Part shown: positions 1-8,695 of the stretch, piece after piece
Layout: the number at the start of each line of letters is the position of its first letter
Position numbering within the stretch: the stretch's first letter is position 1
NCBI GenBank assembly: GCA_024654265.1
Contig: JANLIO010000005.1
Coordinates: forward strand, 1 to 33,120
DNA from: a bacterium
GTDB lineage: Bacteria; Patescibacteriota; Patescibacteriia; 2-12-FULL-60-25
DNA length: 33,120 nucleotides
Reading direction: 5' to 3'
Program-made: the position numbers and the translations under genes
Notes under the pieces: generated by a model
The model's input: only the letters and a program-made list of their open reading frames with translations
Told to the model about the DNA's origin: nothing
Databases searched by the model: none

Positions 1-492
1 GGGCAAGAGCGTGGGCTTCGGAGTGGGACCGAGAATGTTTCCGGAATGATTGGAATGGCAGAATCACTTGAGCGTTCAGTCGCGCTTCGTGAAAAAGAAA
101 ATGTGCGTCTCACGAAACTTCGTGATCATCTTATCGACGGACTCCTTACGATTCCAAAGTCACGATTGAACGGTCACACAACCGAACGGCTTCCAAATAA
201 CGTGAATGTATCTTTTTTGGATATTGAGGGCGAGGCTGCGATTTTGTATCTTGATGCGGAAGGGATTTATGCTTCAACCGGATCCGCATGTGCGTCATTG
301 TCATTGGATCCGTCGCATGTCATTCTTGCGATAGGTATGTCGTATGAAGCGGCACATGGTTCCATTCGGTTTTCCTTGGGTCGGGAGACAACGTTGAAAG
401 ATATTGATAGGGTGATACAGGTAATGCCCGGTGTCGTGGAACGGTTGCGGAAAATTTCACCCGTGAATCTCGACATGAAACATTTTGGATGA
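1..492 (+). CDS. nifS: Cysteine desulfurase (NifS/IscS family), C-terminal part, 5' truncated by the window
   Basis: Frame 1 is open from base 1: GQERGLRSGTENVSGM..., then STGSACAS (active-site Cys loop) and GSIRFSLGRET; stop TGA at 490-492. Confidence 0.93.
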   Translation, partial: GQERGLRSGTENVSGMIGMAESLERSVALREKENVRLTKLRDHLIDGLLTIPKSRLNGHTTERLPNNVNVSFLDIEGEAAILYLDAEGIYASTGSACASLSLDPSHVILAIGMSYEAAHGSIRFSLGRETTLKDIDRVIQVMPGVVERLRKISPVNLDMKHFG

Positions 493-532
493 TCTGTCAT
501 CCTGAACGTATTTGGGATTTTTTGTCACAGTT

Positions 533-655
533 CCGTCATCTCGACCGAGGAGGCTCTGCTTGTACCGTCATCTCGACCAAGGAGGCTCTGCTTGTACCGT
601 CATCCCGACCGAGGAGGCTCTGCTTGTACCGTCATCTCGACCGAGGAGGCTCTGC
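533..655. repeat. Tandem repeat, 32-bp unit, about 3.8 copies
   Basis: ccgtcatctcgaccgaggaggctctgcttgta starts at 533, 565, 597 and 629 with 1-2 substitutions; the last copy is truncated at ctctgc. Confidence 0.95.
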
Positions 656-732
656 GACGAGTGGAGAGATCCCTTTTATAATGAAATCATTTCCTTTGAA
701 GAGGGATTCCTCCGCTACGGTCGGAATGACGG
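629..732. repeat. Imperfect inverted repeat (REP/MITE-like) merged with the last tandem unit
   Basis: Left ccgtcatctcgaccg...gagagatccctttt; right aagagggattcctccgctacggtcggaatgacgg. Confidence 0.6.
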
Positions 733-813
733 AAGGAGAAGTGAGATATCCCCCAAAGGGATTCGAGATTTACCTCGTAGTCTCATACGGGGGCAGAATA
801 ATAGGTACATCAT

Positions 814-1500
814 ATGAAAGATCAAATTGAAACATCATCTGTAGACGCTCGGAAGGGAGACGTTGTGACACGGTCGAAAGATCGTGGGTGGTTTTATACG
901 GATGTTGTGAAGGATCATTTTTTTCATCCGCGAAATTTTATGGATGATGAGTCCGAATACGTGGATGCATCAATGGGAATGGTTGGTTCACCGGCGTGCG
1001 GAGATGCAATGAAGGTATGGATCAAAGTTGATCCGGAGACGGAACGTATTATTGATATGAAATGGAAGACGTTTGGATGTGGGTCTGCGATTGCGTCCAC
1101 TTCGATCATGTCTGTGATGGTAACGGAAGATGGTGGGATGACGTTGGACGACGCACGAAATCTCACTCCGCAAAAAATCATGGAGCGACTCGGCGGACTT
1201 CCTGCGCGCAAAGTACATTGTTCCGTGTTGGGTGATAAGGCGCTTCGTTCCGCGATTAACGATTGGTATCGAAGACAAAAACGACATGACAAAATCCAAG
1301 TAGAGCAAGGACGGTTGATTGATAAAATATTGCGAGTCACAGATTTGGATATTGAAGAGGCTGTGTTGGACGGTGCGACAACGTTGGAAAAAGTGCAGGA
1401 GAAAACAAAAGTTGGAACCGGTGATCCATCATGTATCCCCGAGGTTGAACAGTTGATCCGCTTTTATCGCGAAAAGTTTTTTGGCGTAGATCCGGTATAA
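814..1500 (+). CDS. nifU: NifU/IscU-type Fe-S scaffold protein with a C-terminal BFD-like domain
   Basis: GSPACGD, FGCGSAIASTS and HCSVLG scaffold Cys motifs; C-terminal ILRVTDLDIEEAVLDGATTLEKVQEKTKVGTGDPSCIPEVEQLI resembles a BFD domain. Confidence 0.88.
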   Translation: MKDQIETSSVDARKGDVVTRSKDRGWFYTDVVKDHFFHPRNFMDDESEYVDASMGMVGSPACGDAMKVWIKVDPETERIIDMKWKTFGCGSAIASTSIMSVMVTEDGGMTLDDARNLTPQKIMERLGGLPARKVHCSVLGDKALRSAINDWYRRQKRHDKIQVEQGRLIDKILRVTDLDIEEAVLDGATTLEKVQEKTKVGTGDPSCIPEVEQLIRFYREKFFGVDPV

Positions 1501-1560
1501 AAAAACCGGCACCACGAGGATGGTACCGGCGATCTTGCGATCATGGAGAAAGGAGCGGAA

Positions 1561-1585
1561 CCCCGAGAGGGTCTCGGGGTTATTT
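1561..1585 (+). terminator. Hairpin, possible intrinsic terminator after nifU
   Basis: ccccgaga-ggg-tctcgggg followed by ttatttt; also lies at the 3' end of the convergent minus-strand gene. Confidence 0.5.
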
Positions 1586-2236
1586 TAGTGTTCTACGATA
1601 GGCTTGGCTGATCTCGTCGAGTTGAGCCTGTTCTTTTGGAGACATTTCCCTCGAAATATCCAGCGTGGGGATGCGGGAACTCCTTGGTTGTTTCGTTGTT
1701 CCCGGCAGAAACGGACCGCTGGAACCGGACTGTCTCGTGCCACCTCTTCGAGAAATGGGCAAATTTGAGAGCTCTGGTGAAAGCTCTTTTTGAAGGGCTG
1801 GCGATTTCATTTGAGGTGCCAAGCCCTCCATTGTCGCAGGACCATCACCTTCTTCGTCAAAGTCGACGTCGTCTTTGAAAAACATCGCCATTGCTTCTTC
1901 GGTATGCTTTTTTAAGCATCCTCGGAATGCACTGATGAAGCTTTCAGGAATCATTTCCCAGTCGATTCCGAAAAAGTCTAGTAGAGACTGAAACAGTTCC
2001 GATTGGCCTTCCATGGCATTCATGACTCTTGATGAGACCTCGATCGTGAGCGCGCCTTCCGAAAACATGGTTTTGATGCCATGTCGCTCTCTGTATAGTG
2101 CGCTTACACGATTGGCGAGATCAGCGTTTTCACGCAAGAGTACGCTGAGCCTGGTTTCCAGCTTCTTGATTTCATTTCGAAGCTTTTGATTTTCCAGACT
2201 ACCAAAAACTGGCGGTGGAAGCGTTTCTTTTGACAT
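1580..2236 (-). CDS. Hypothetical coiled-coil-containing protein
   Basis: Long ORF; start at MSKETLPPP supported by upstream AGGAGG; heptad-like N-terminus; low-complexity C-terminus. Confidence 0.65.
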   Translation of the reverse strand: MSKETLPPPVFGSLENQKLRNEIKKLETRLSVLLRENADLANRVSALYRERHGIKTMFSEGALTIEVSSRVMNAMEGQSELFQSLLDFFGIDWEMIPESFISAFRGCLKKHTEEAMAMFFKDDVDFDEEGDGPATMEGLAPQMKSPALQKELSPELSNLPISRRGGTRQSGSSGPFLPGTTKQPRSSRIPTLDISREMSPKEQAQLDEISQAYRRTLK

Positions 2237-2358
2237 GATGTCCTCCTGGTTTGGGTTTGTCGATGAACAATGGAGGCTACCCCATTTTGAAGATCCTGTC
2301 AAGCTATGTTGACATTTAATATCATATCGCATTTGCATGATGTGATCATCTGCGATGT

Positions 2359-3519
2359 TTACTTTTTTTGAAGTATAAAAATGTTTCGTGTGACAAATTG
2401 ACCCTCACGATGATATTGGAGAGGGGAGTCTGGAAGAATAGTAAAATGTTTTTGAACAAAAAGATCCTTGGAAAGATTCACGAAGGCGTGTCCATTTTTT
2501 GTTTGAAAAGATGGCCATACGCAAACGAGCTTCCCATCCTTTTGGAGAAGGGAATGGAAAATGGGGAGAGCATCTTGCCACAAGGATGTGATTTCTTCTG
2601 CATTTTTTTCCAGCATGGTTTCTGATTCATCGCCTTTGAGCGGTGGGCCAAGGTGTCCTTCCGTGACAATGGCGTCGACAGGTCCTAATTTCTTTTTGTT
2701 CAAATGTCGAACATCTGATAAAAATATTTCTATCTTGGAACCTGATTCAGGATCAGCGATTTTTTCTTGGATGAGCCACTTTGTATTTTTTTCGCTTGCA
2801 GATACTTGATTTTTATCATTGTCTGAACCAATGATTTTTTTTGCATCGGTTGCAAGCTCTGTTTCCATAAGGATTGTTCCTGATCCGCAGAATGGATCAA
2901 GAAGCGTTCCGTCGGCGGGAAGCGTCGCGAGGTTCACCATCATGCGTGCGAGCTTAGGTGGGAGCATGCCAAGACGCGCAGATCGTGCTGGGCGATCATA
3001 ATCTCGGTGGCTCCATGCATCTGCATCTTGAACGTGTGTTGTGAGACCAACGTGGATGATTTCGCCATCAGCGATCAGAATGAAATCATATCCCTCTGTT
3101 GTGAGTTTCATTTTTGCGACTGCGGCAGGCGAGAGGATCTTCTCGTCTTTTGACGTTACCCAACGTGCGGATCGGCCTCGTGATTTCAATTCGCGTTTCA
3201 GTGCTTTTCCGAGGAGATCTGATTTGAGACGTTTTGATCCAAATACAGAAAGACCAAACAAGACGCGTTCTTTGCGCGGTATTTGTTCGATGATGTCGGC
3301 AAGTTGAGATGAGTCAAATTTCGCGGTTGGGAGTGTTGCAACAATATCACCAAGCTTTACGGTTCCGCCAAGCGAATTCATCCGTTCAGCCCCATTCCAG
3401 TCGTCAGATTGGGCGAGAAGAGCGGTTCCGATCATTTGGACATCCTCAGAAGGATGAGACGCGCAAAACTCAGCTTTACTAAGCAATGGGTGGCTTCCAA
3501 GGATAGAGAAGTGATTCAT
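2359..3519 (-). CDS. THUMP/Trm11-like RNA guanine-N2 methyltransferase (UPF0020 type)
   Basis: LLDPFCGSGTILMETELA (SAM motif I), SDNDKNQVSASEKN, VDAIVTEGHLGPPLKG; start chosen at MNHFSILGSHPLL. Confidence 0.75.
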   Translation of the reverse strand: MNHFSILGSHPLLSKAEFCASHPSEDVQMIGTALLAQSDDWNGAERMNSLGGTVKLGDIVATLPTAKFDSSQLADIIEQIPRKERVLFGLSVFGSKRLKSDLLGKALKRELKSRGRSARWVTSKDEKILSPAAVAKMKLTTEGYDFILIADGEIIHVGLTTHVQDADAWSHRDYDRPARSARLGMLPPKLARMMVNLATLPADGTLLDPFCGSGTILMETELATDAKKIIGSDNDKNQVSASEKNTKWLIQEKIADPESGSKIEIFLSDVRHLNKKKLGPVDAIVTEGHLGPPLKGDESETMLEKNAEEITSLWQDALPIFHSLLQKDGKLVCVWPSFQTKNGHAFVNLSKDLFVQKHFTILPDSPLQYHREGQFVTRNIFILQKK

Positions 3520-3700
3520 GGCGACAGTATGCTCGAATCTGCGTAGCTTGTCACTTGACGATGCGAACAATATATGGTTGTATGACAAGTCGTTCTTCGA
3601 CAATCTCTGCGCGCGAAATGCGCCGGGGAATACAGACTCTTCTCTGCAATTGTAGAGAAAAAGACATCGGAAAATCCAAACAAAGGGAAATGGAGGAACC

Positions 3701-5554
3701 ATGAAATTCCGAACGTTCAAACAGGTGCTTTTTGTGGCGGTCGCTTTCGTGGTCGCCCTTTTTGTCACCGTAGCTTCGGCAATGCCGGAGACCGGGAAGT
3801 TTCAGGTCGTTCATCGAACCGAGGAAGACGCGACGAAGGACTCTCGTCCTCACGTCGTCGTTGGACCGCGTGTTCAGGTGGATCAAATCGTGACCGCGTT
3901 TGCCGTCATGTACAAGAATGCGACCGGGAAAGAGTTGACGTGGCAGGTGATCCAAGCGGAGAACGCGAAGAACACCATCCCCGTTTGCAAGATCCCGGGT
4001 GATGGCCCGATGTGGCGCGGGCGTGGTGACACGTCGGTGTGGGAAAACTGTCCGGAAGAACACCGGACGGTTGCGTTGATCGCCGGCTCTTCCGGCGTGA
4101 TCCGGATTCCTATGCACAGCGTGGAAACGTACGGTCAAAAGATGCAACGCCTGCAGAAGCAAGACGCTTGTCTTAAAAGCGTCGAATGTATGACGAAGCG
4201 ACTTCGGGAGTTGGGTGCTCCGGCTCCGAAGGTCGAGGTCAATCAAAAGAAGGCGGATGAAAAGCCGTCGAGTACTTCAATCCCCGAAGCATCGAGTTCG
4301 GTGCCGGTGGGGCCACAGCGTACGCCTCACGCAAAACGGGTGGATACGGATGAGAAGTTGAAATCGGTTTTCACTCTCGACCCCCCGTTTGCAATCATTG
4401 GTGTCATGATGTTGCTCCTTGGTCTTGTCGTCAGCTTCAAGAAGGGCTATGCGCAAGGCAAGACGCAGGGCCACAAGCTGGGTCGAGAAAGAGCCCTTGA
4501 AATTGGGCGTCTCGCAGGTCGCGAGGACATCTTGGCCGTTGTTCGCGAACTTCCGACTTTGAACATCTCGTTTATCTCGGGACCAATTGAGTTGGACTCG
4601 TTGGGTTCGATGCAACGAGCGGTAGTGAAGTCATTGCCACTGAAGCCACGCGAAAAATCTCTTGCTCCGAAGAAGGATCTGGAAACGGCGACACAGAAGA
4701 TCGCGGATTTGGAGCGCAAGGTGGAAGAGCTCGAGATCGAGAAAAAAGCATCGGCTCGATCCGCGGATGAACAAGCAGTCGCACTCCGTGCGAAGTTGGC
4801 GGATGAGAAGAAAGCTCTGCAGGAAGCAAAAGACGCCATCGCGAATCTCGCTTTCGAGCTTCGTCAGTTGCAGGATGAACTTGACGCTTTGAGAAGCAGG
4901 CCGTCTGTCGTCGTGTATGGTCAATCGGGGATTCTCATGTCTACTGACGAACTCGTTGCGCGTCTCGATGACGAGGACGCCTTTGATGGTGAGGAGACGG
5001 TTGTTCGTGAGAGGAATGATGGTGCGAAGAGTGCTCAGCAAGAGCCCGCGTCTCTCGCTCGTCAAATCGCTGAGAAAGATGCTCGGATTGCTGAACTTGA
5101 ATCCGAGGTTCGAACGGCGAGGGAGTTGGTCGAAAGTAGCAATGAACAGGCTCGAGCTTGTGTCAGAGCACACAGTGATGTGAGTACATCGCTAGAGCAT
5201 GCCCGTCAGGAAATCAAGTCGCTGTCAGCACAAAGCAACGCGACCGATCTGCGGAAGCTAGCGAAACCCGGTTTTGATGAGGCGCTTCGGCTCACAGAGC
5301 GGGCACTACGTCATGGCTTGGGTGATACTGATAATCCCTTGCAACTCAGTTTGCAGGGTTTTACCTCTTTGCTCTATATCCTGGGGCGAAAGGTTGAACC
5401 TTCTCCAGAGCTGATCTTGACTATCCCGACGGAAACAGCTCGTAATTTGATCCAGGTTGAGGATCATTACCTGTCTCAGCTCGTTGAGGCACTTGCCGGC
5501 TACGGAGCGCAACCGCTTCGAGAAACACAGTCATTCCGACCGAGTATCGTTTAG
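3701..5554 (+). CDS. Hypothetical membrane-anchored coiled-coil protein
   Basis: N-terminal signal-like MKFRTFKQVLFVAVAFVVALFVTVASA; internal TM PFAIIGVMMLLLGLVVSF; long Glu/Lys/Ala coiled coil; SD GGAGG before the ATG. Confidence 0.75.
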   Translation: MKFRTFKQVLFVAVAFVVALFVTVASAMPETGKFQVVHRTEEDATKDSRPHVVVGPRVQVDQIVTAFAVMYKNATGKELTWQVIQAENAKNTIPVCKIPGDGPMWRGRGDTSVWENCPEEHRTVALIAGSSGVIRIPMHSVETYGQKMQRLQKQDACLKSVECMTKRLRELGAPAPKVEVNQKKADEKPSSTSIPEASSSVPVGPQRTPHAKRVDTDEKLKSVFTLDPPFAIIGVMMLLLGLVVSFKKGYAQGKTQGHKLGRERALEIGRLAGREDILAVVRELPTLNISFISGPIELDSLGSMQRAVVKSLPLKPREKSLAPKKDLETATQKIADLERKVEELEIEKKASARSADEQAVALRAKLADEKKALQEAKDAIANLAFELRQLQDELDALRSRPSVVVYGQSGILMSTDELVARLDDEDAFDGEETVVRERNDGAKSAQQEPASLARQIAEKDARIAELESEVRTARELVESSNEQARACVRAHSDVSTSLEHARQEIKSLSAQSNATDLRKLAKPGFDEALRLTERALRHGLGDTDNPLQLSLQGFTSLLYILGRKVEPSPELILTIPTETARNLIQVEDHYLSQLVEALAGYGAQPLRETQSFRPSIV

Positions 5555-5578
5555 AGCGAATCGGTCCTACTCAGTTAC

Positions 5579-5613
5579 GGGCCCGCACGAACTTCACGTG
5601 TGGGCCCTATTTG
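5579..5613 (+). terminator. Intrinsic terminator
   Basis: gggcccgcacgaacttcacgtgtgggccc then tatttgtt. Confidence 0.75.
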
Positions 5614-5708
5614 TTATCTGATGGATTGACGCTATTCTCATTCCGTGATAGCGTTCTCGCACAATTTACTCATATCGGTCCGCTCTCTCACCGATCAACG
5701 CGGAGAGA

Positions 5709-5811
5709 CCCCCACACCTTTTTCGCACGGTTCGCAATAGAATCGACCACATGAAATGAGATTGGGTTCATCTTGCATGATCCCAAATCGTGGACAAAAA
5801 AGGTGTGGGGG
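5709..5811. repeat. 15-bp perfect inverted repeat in the rpsF leader, 73-bp spacer
   Basis: cccccacaccttttt (5709-5723) versus aaaaaggtgtggggg (5797-5811). Shares CCCCACACCTTT with the repeat in the 23S insertion. Confidence 0.85.
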
Positions 5812-5825
5812 CGAAATATGAACTT

Positions 5826-6380
5826 ATGAAATACGAACTTCTTTATATTATTCCTGCAACCATTGCAGATGACGAGCTCTCTTCAGTAGAAGGGAGTGTG
5901 AGTGCACTTCTTGAAAAGCATGGTGCACAAACGATTGAAAGTACTCGGCTTGGAAAGTTGCGTTTTGCGTATCCGATCAATAAAACGCGATATGGTCATT
6001 ACACGTTAGTTCATTTTGACGCGGAAGGTGAGTCCATGGCGAAAATTGACATGGAACTTCGCATCTTGAACACAGTTCTTCGATATATTGTTTTGAAGCA
6101 GGAAGATACATCGAAAAAACCATTTACGCTCGTACAATTTACAGAGGTGAATGTTGATTCAAAGGAAGTTGGACGACGACGAAAGAAATCATCAGATGAT
6201 GAAACAGAAAAACCAGCACGAGAGGAGATTTCATCCGGTGTAAAAGCAATTGAAGGAGATGAAACGGCTGTAAAGGAAGATGTTGTTGAGGAAAAGAAAG
6301 AAGATGCTCCAGCCTTGACGGATCAAGAGCTTGAAAAGAAATTAGACGATGTTCTTACAAAAGATGAGAAAGAAGCGTAA
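5826..6380 (+). CDS. rpsF: 30S ribosomal protein S6 with an acidic C-terminal extension
   Basis: MKYELLYIIPATIADDEL...RLGKLRFAYPINKTRYGHYTLVHF; in rpsF-ssb-rpsR order. Confidence 0.93.
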   Translation: MKYELLYIIPATIADDELSSVEGSVSALLEKHGAQTIESTRLGKLRFAYPINKTRYGHYTLVHFDAEGESMAKIDMELRILNTVLRYIVLKQEDTSKKPFTLVQFTEVNVDSKEVGRRRKKSSDDETEKPAREEISSGVKAIEGDETAVKEDVVEEKKEDAPALTDQELEKKLDDVLTKDEKEA

Positions 6381-6392
6381 TCTATAGATCAT

Positions 6393-6860
6393 ATGAACTT
6401 GAATCGAGCCATGATTATCGGGAACCTTACACGGGATCCCGAGCTCCGCACAACAACGACGGGGCAGAACGTGTGTAATTTCAGTATTGCGACCTCCTCG
6501 CAGTGGAATGACGCACAGGGTCAGAAGCAGGAACGCGTTGAATATCACAACATTGTTGCATGGGGACGTCTCGCGGAAATTTGCGGACAATATCTTGCAA
6601 AAGGACGGAAGGTTTACCTTGAAGGTCGTTTGCAGACACGCGAATGGGAAGCACAGGACGGAAGCAAAAAAAGCCGAACAGAAATTGTTGCTGAAAATAT
6701 GATCATGTTGAGTTCTCCACCGGCGGGTGGTGCGGGTGCAACGAATGAGAGTGCGCCAGCGGTTAAGCAGACCGCAAATCCGGTCGTTGCTTCAAGTGAG
6801 CCGGTCATTGATCAGGGGACAGGAGAAGAAGAAATTCGAATTGAAGATATTCCATTTTAA
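6393..6860 (+). CDS. ssb: Single-stranded DNA-binding protein
   Basis: MNLNRAMIIGNLTRDPELRTTTTGQNVCNFSIATS...; acidic C-terminus EEEIRIEDIPF. Confidence 0.96.
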   Translation: MNLNRAMIIGNLTRDPELRTTTTGQNVCNFSIATSSQWNDAQGQKQERVEYHNIVAWGRLAEICGQYLAKGRKVYLEGRLQTREWEAQDGSKKSRTEIVAENMIMLSSPPAGGAGATNESAPAVKQTANPVVASSEPVIDQGTGEEEIRIEDIPF

Positions 6861-6863
6861 GTT

Positions 6864-7082
6864 ATGACACCAATCAAAAAACAGTCACGTCATTGTCACT
6901 TCTGCCGAGTGAGCTCGGAAGCAGTCGACTTTAAAGATACAGATACATTGCATCGCTATCTTTCTTCGTTTGGAAAGATCGTTTCGCGAAAGCGTTCGGG
7001 TGTGTGTCCATGGCATCAGCGAAAGTTGGCGGTTGCGGTGAAGCGCGCGCGCTTCATGGGACTTCTCCCATACGCCGTTTAA
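6864..7082 (+). CDS. rpsR: 30S ribosomal protein S18
   Basis: CHFCR...VDFKDTDTLHRYLSSFGKIVSRKRSGVCPWHQRKLAVAVKRARFMGLLPY. Confidence 0.96.
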   Translation: MTPIKKQSRHCHFCRVSSEAVDFKDTDTLHRYLSSFGKIVSRKRSGVCPWHQRKLAVAVKRARFMGLLPYAV

Positions 7083-7088
7083 ATTGTG

Positions 7089-7149
7089 AACGCGTAGCGC
7101 GAAACACGTCACGTATTTATAATGTGTGACGCGTTACGAGTTACGCGTT
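7089..7149. repeat. Imperfect inverted repeat (20/24) between rpsR and epmA
   Basis: aacgcgtagcgcgaaacacgtcac (7089-7112) versus gtgacgcgttacgagttacgcgtt (7126-7149). Confidence 0.7.
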
Positions 7150-7157
7150 TTGCGTTT

Positions 7158-8099
7158 ATGAAATTAAAAAATATCCAAACACGATCTGAGGTCGTGACCA
7201 GTATCCGAGCATGGTTTGATGCAAAGGGATTTACCGAGGTTCATACACCTCGGCTTGTTGGGTTGCCTGGGCAAGAACCACATCTTGAGCCATTTTGGAT
7301 GGAGGTGCAGGAGCAGGGTGGCACACAGAAGACGCAGAATGTTGCGCTGATCACATCTCCCGAGTACGCGATGAAGCGTTTGCTTGCTGAGGGCATGGAG
7401 AAGATTTATGACGTAGGTCCGTGTTTTCGAAATGGAGAGCCGTGGGACGGATCTCATGATCCGGAATTTTTAATGTTGGAGTGGTATCAAAAAAGCATCT
7501 CTCTTTCCGAGCTTATGGATCAAACCGAGGAGATGGTGCGAGGCGTGGCAGAACGAATGCGGATTGCGCCATCTGCGCTTTCGCGAAGTTGGCGTCGGAT
7601 GACGGTCGCGGAAGCGTTTCGTGAATATTTGGATATGGATCTTGAATCGATGTTGGAAGATTTTGATGAAGATGAATTTTTTAAATTGTTTCTTACTCAC
7701 ATTGAACCAAAGCTCTCAAAAAATCAGCCAACATTTTTGTATCGTTACCCCGTGCAACTCGCATCACTTGCAAAGCCGTGCGACGACGATCCGCGATTTG
7801 CGGAACGGGTTGAGTTGTATATTGGCGGTTTAGAAATCGCGAATGGATTTGAAGAATTAACTGACGAGGACGAACAACGACGTCGGTTTCTTGAAGAGCA
7901 AAAGACGCGAAAAGAATCTGGCAAAAAAACATGGCCTCTCGATGAATCATTTTTATCTGCACTTCCAAAAATGGGTCCAACGGCCGGGATTGCGTTTGGC
8001 GTTGATCGTCTTGTGATGGTATTTACGGGATCAAAATCGATAAATGATGTTATTCCATTTTCCGCAAGAGAACGATTCAGTAACGAGATGAAGGATTGA
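7158..8099 (+). CDS. epmA: EF-P lysine ligase EpmA/PoxA-type (short class II LysRS-like protein)
   Basis: Class II catalytic core: FRNGEPWDGSHDPEFLMLEWY and GIAFGVDRLVMVFTGSKSINDVIPF; no anticodon-binding domain; directly upstream of efp. Confidence 0.88.
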   Translation: MKLKNIQTRSEVVTSIRAWFDAKGFTEVHTPRLVGLPGQEPHLEPFWMEVQEQGGTQKTQNVALITSPEYAMKRLLAEGMEKIYDVGPCFRNGEPWDGSHDPEFLMLEWYQKSISLSELMDQTEEMVRGVAERMRIAPSALSRSWRRMTVAEAFREYLDMDLESMLEDFDEDEFFKLFLTHIEPKLSKNQPTFLYRYPVQLASLAKPCDDDPRFAERVELYIGGLEIANGFEELTDEDEQRRRFLEEQKTRKESGKKTWPLDESFLSALPKMGPTAGIAFGVDRLVMVFTGSKSINDVIPFSARERFSNEMKD

Positions 8100-8134
8100 C
8101 GGAATCATCATTTTTCTGCACACTCTGGCCAACT

Positions 8135-8695
8135 ATGTCATCTCCATCTGAAATCAAAAAAGGTATTGTCATCAAGCACAATAATGACTTGTGGGTCGTT
8201 TCCGAATTTCAACATATCAATCCCGGAAAAGGAGCTGCGTTTGTGCGTACAAAGATGAAGAATGTAAAGAATGGAAAATCGTTGGATCAAACGTATAAGG
8301 TTTCCGAGAATATCGACATCGTTCCGATGGAGTACCGTTCAATGCAATATTTGTTTCACGACACGACAGGCCACACGTTCATGGATACACACACGTATGA
8401 CCAGATCGTCATGGCGGATGCAGAGGTGGGTGATGACGCGAAATATCTTTCAGAAGGATTGGGCGTCATTGTCGCCATGTATGATGGACGACCCGTCGCG
8501 CTTCAACTTCCAAAAAAATTAACATTTAAAATTATTGAAACAGAGCCGGCGGTGAAAGGGGATACCGCAAGTGGGAATGTTTCAAAAGAAGCGAAAGTGG
8601 ACGCTGGATTTGTGGTGCACGTTCCAATTTTTATCAATCAAGGAGACAGTGTTGTTGTGAATACGGATACGGGTGCGTATGTGGAGCGAGCATGA
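8135..8695 (+). CDS. efp: Elongation factor P
   Basis: FQHINPGKGAAFVRTKMKNVKNG (modifiable Lys in the PGKG loop), YRSMQYLFHD, DTGAYVERA C-terminus. Confidence 0.95.
   Translation: MSSPSEIKKGIVIKHNNDLWVVSEFQHINPGKGAAFVRTKMKNVKNGKSLDQTYKVSENIDIVPMEYRSMQYLFHDTTGHTFMDTHTYDQIVMADAEVGDDAKYLSEGLGVIVAMYDGRPVALQLPKKLTFKIIETEPAVKGDTASGNVSKEAKVDAGFVVHVPIFINQGDSVVVNTDTGAYVERA

Noticed and set aside
533-655. CRISPR array candidate
   Set aside because: 32-bp units are directly contiguous with no variable spacers and there are no cas genes nearby.
489-830. Two overlapping ORFs with repeats SRPRRLCLYRHLD / HLDRGGSAC
   Set aside because: Created by the 32-bp tandem repeat, which is open in all frames; the length is not a multiple of 3, so peptides cycle between frames. 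Not real CDSs.
924-1340. Antisense ORFs over nifU (924-1340, 988-1308) and other shadow ORFs opposite confident genes
   Set aside because: Shadow frames of strongly supported coding sequence with no motifs or start signals.
7158-8099. Annotation as lysyl-tRNA synthetase
   Set aside because: Only the catalytic core is present (about 313 aa), with no N-terminal OB-fold, and it sits next to efp; EpmA/PoxA is the better call.
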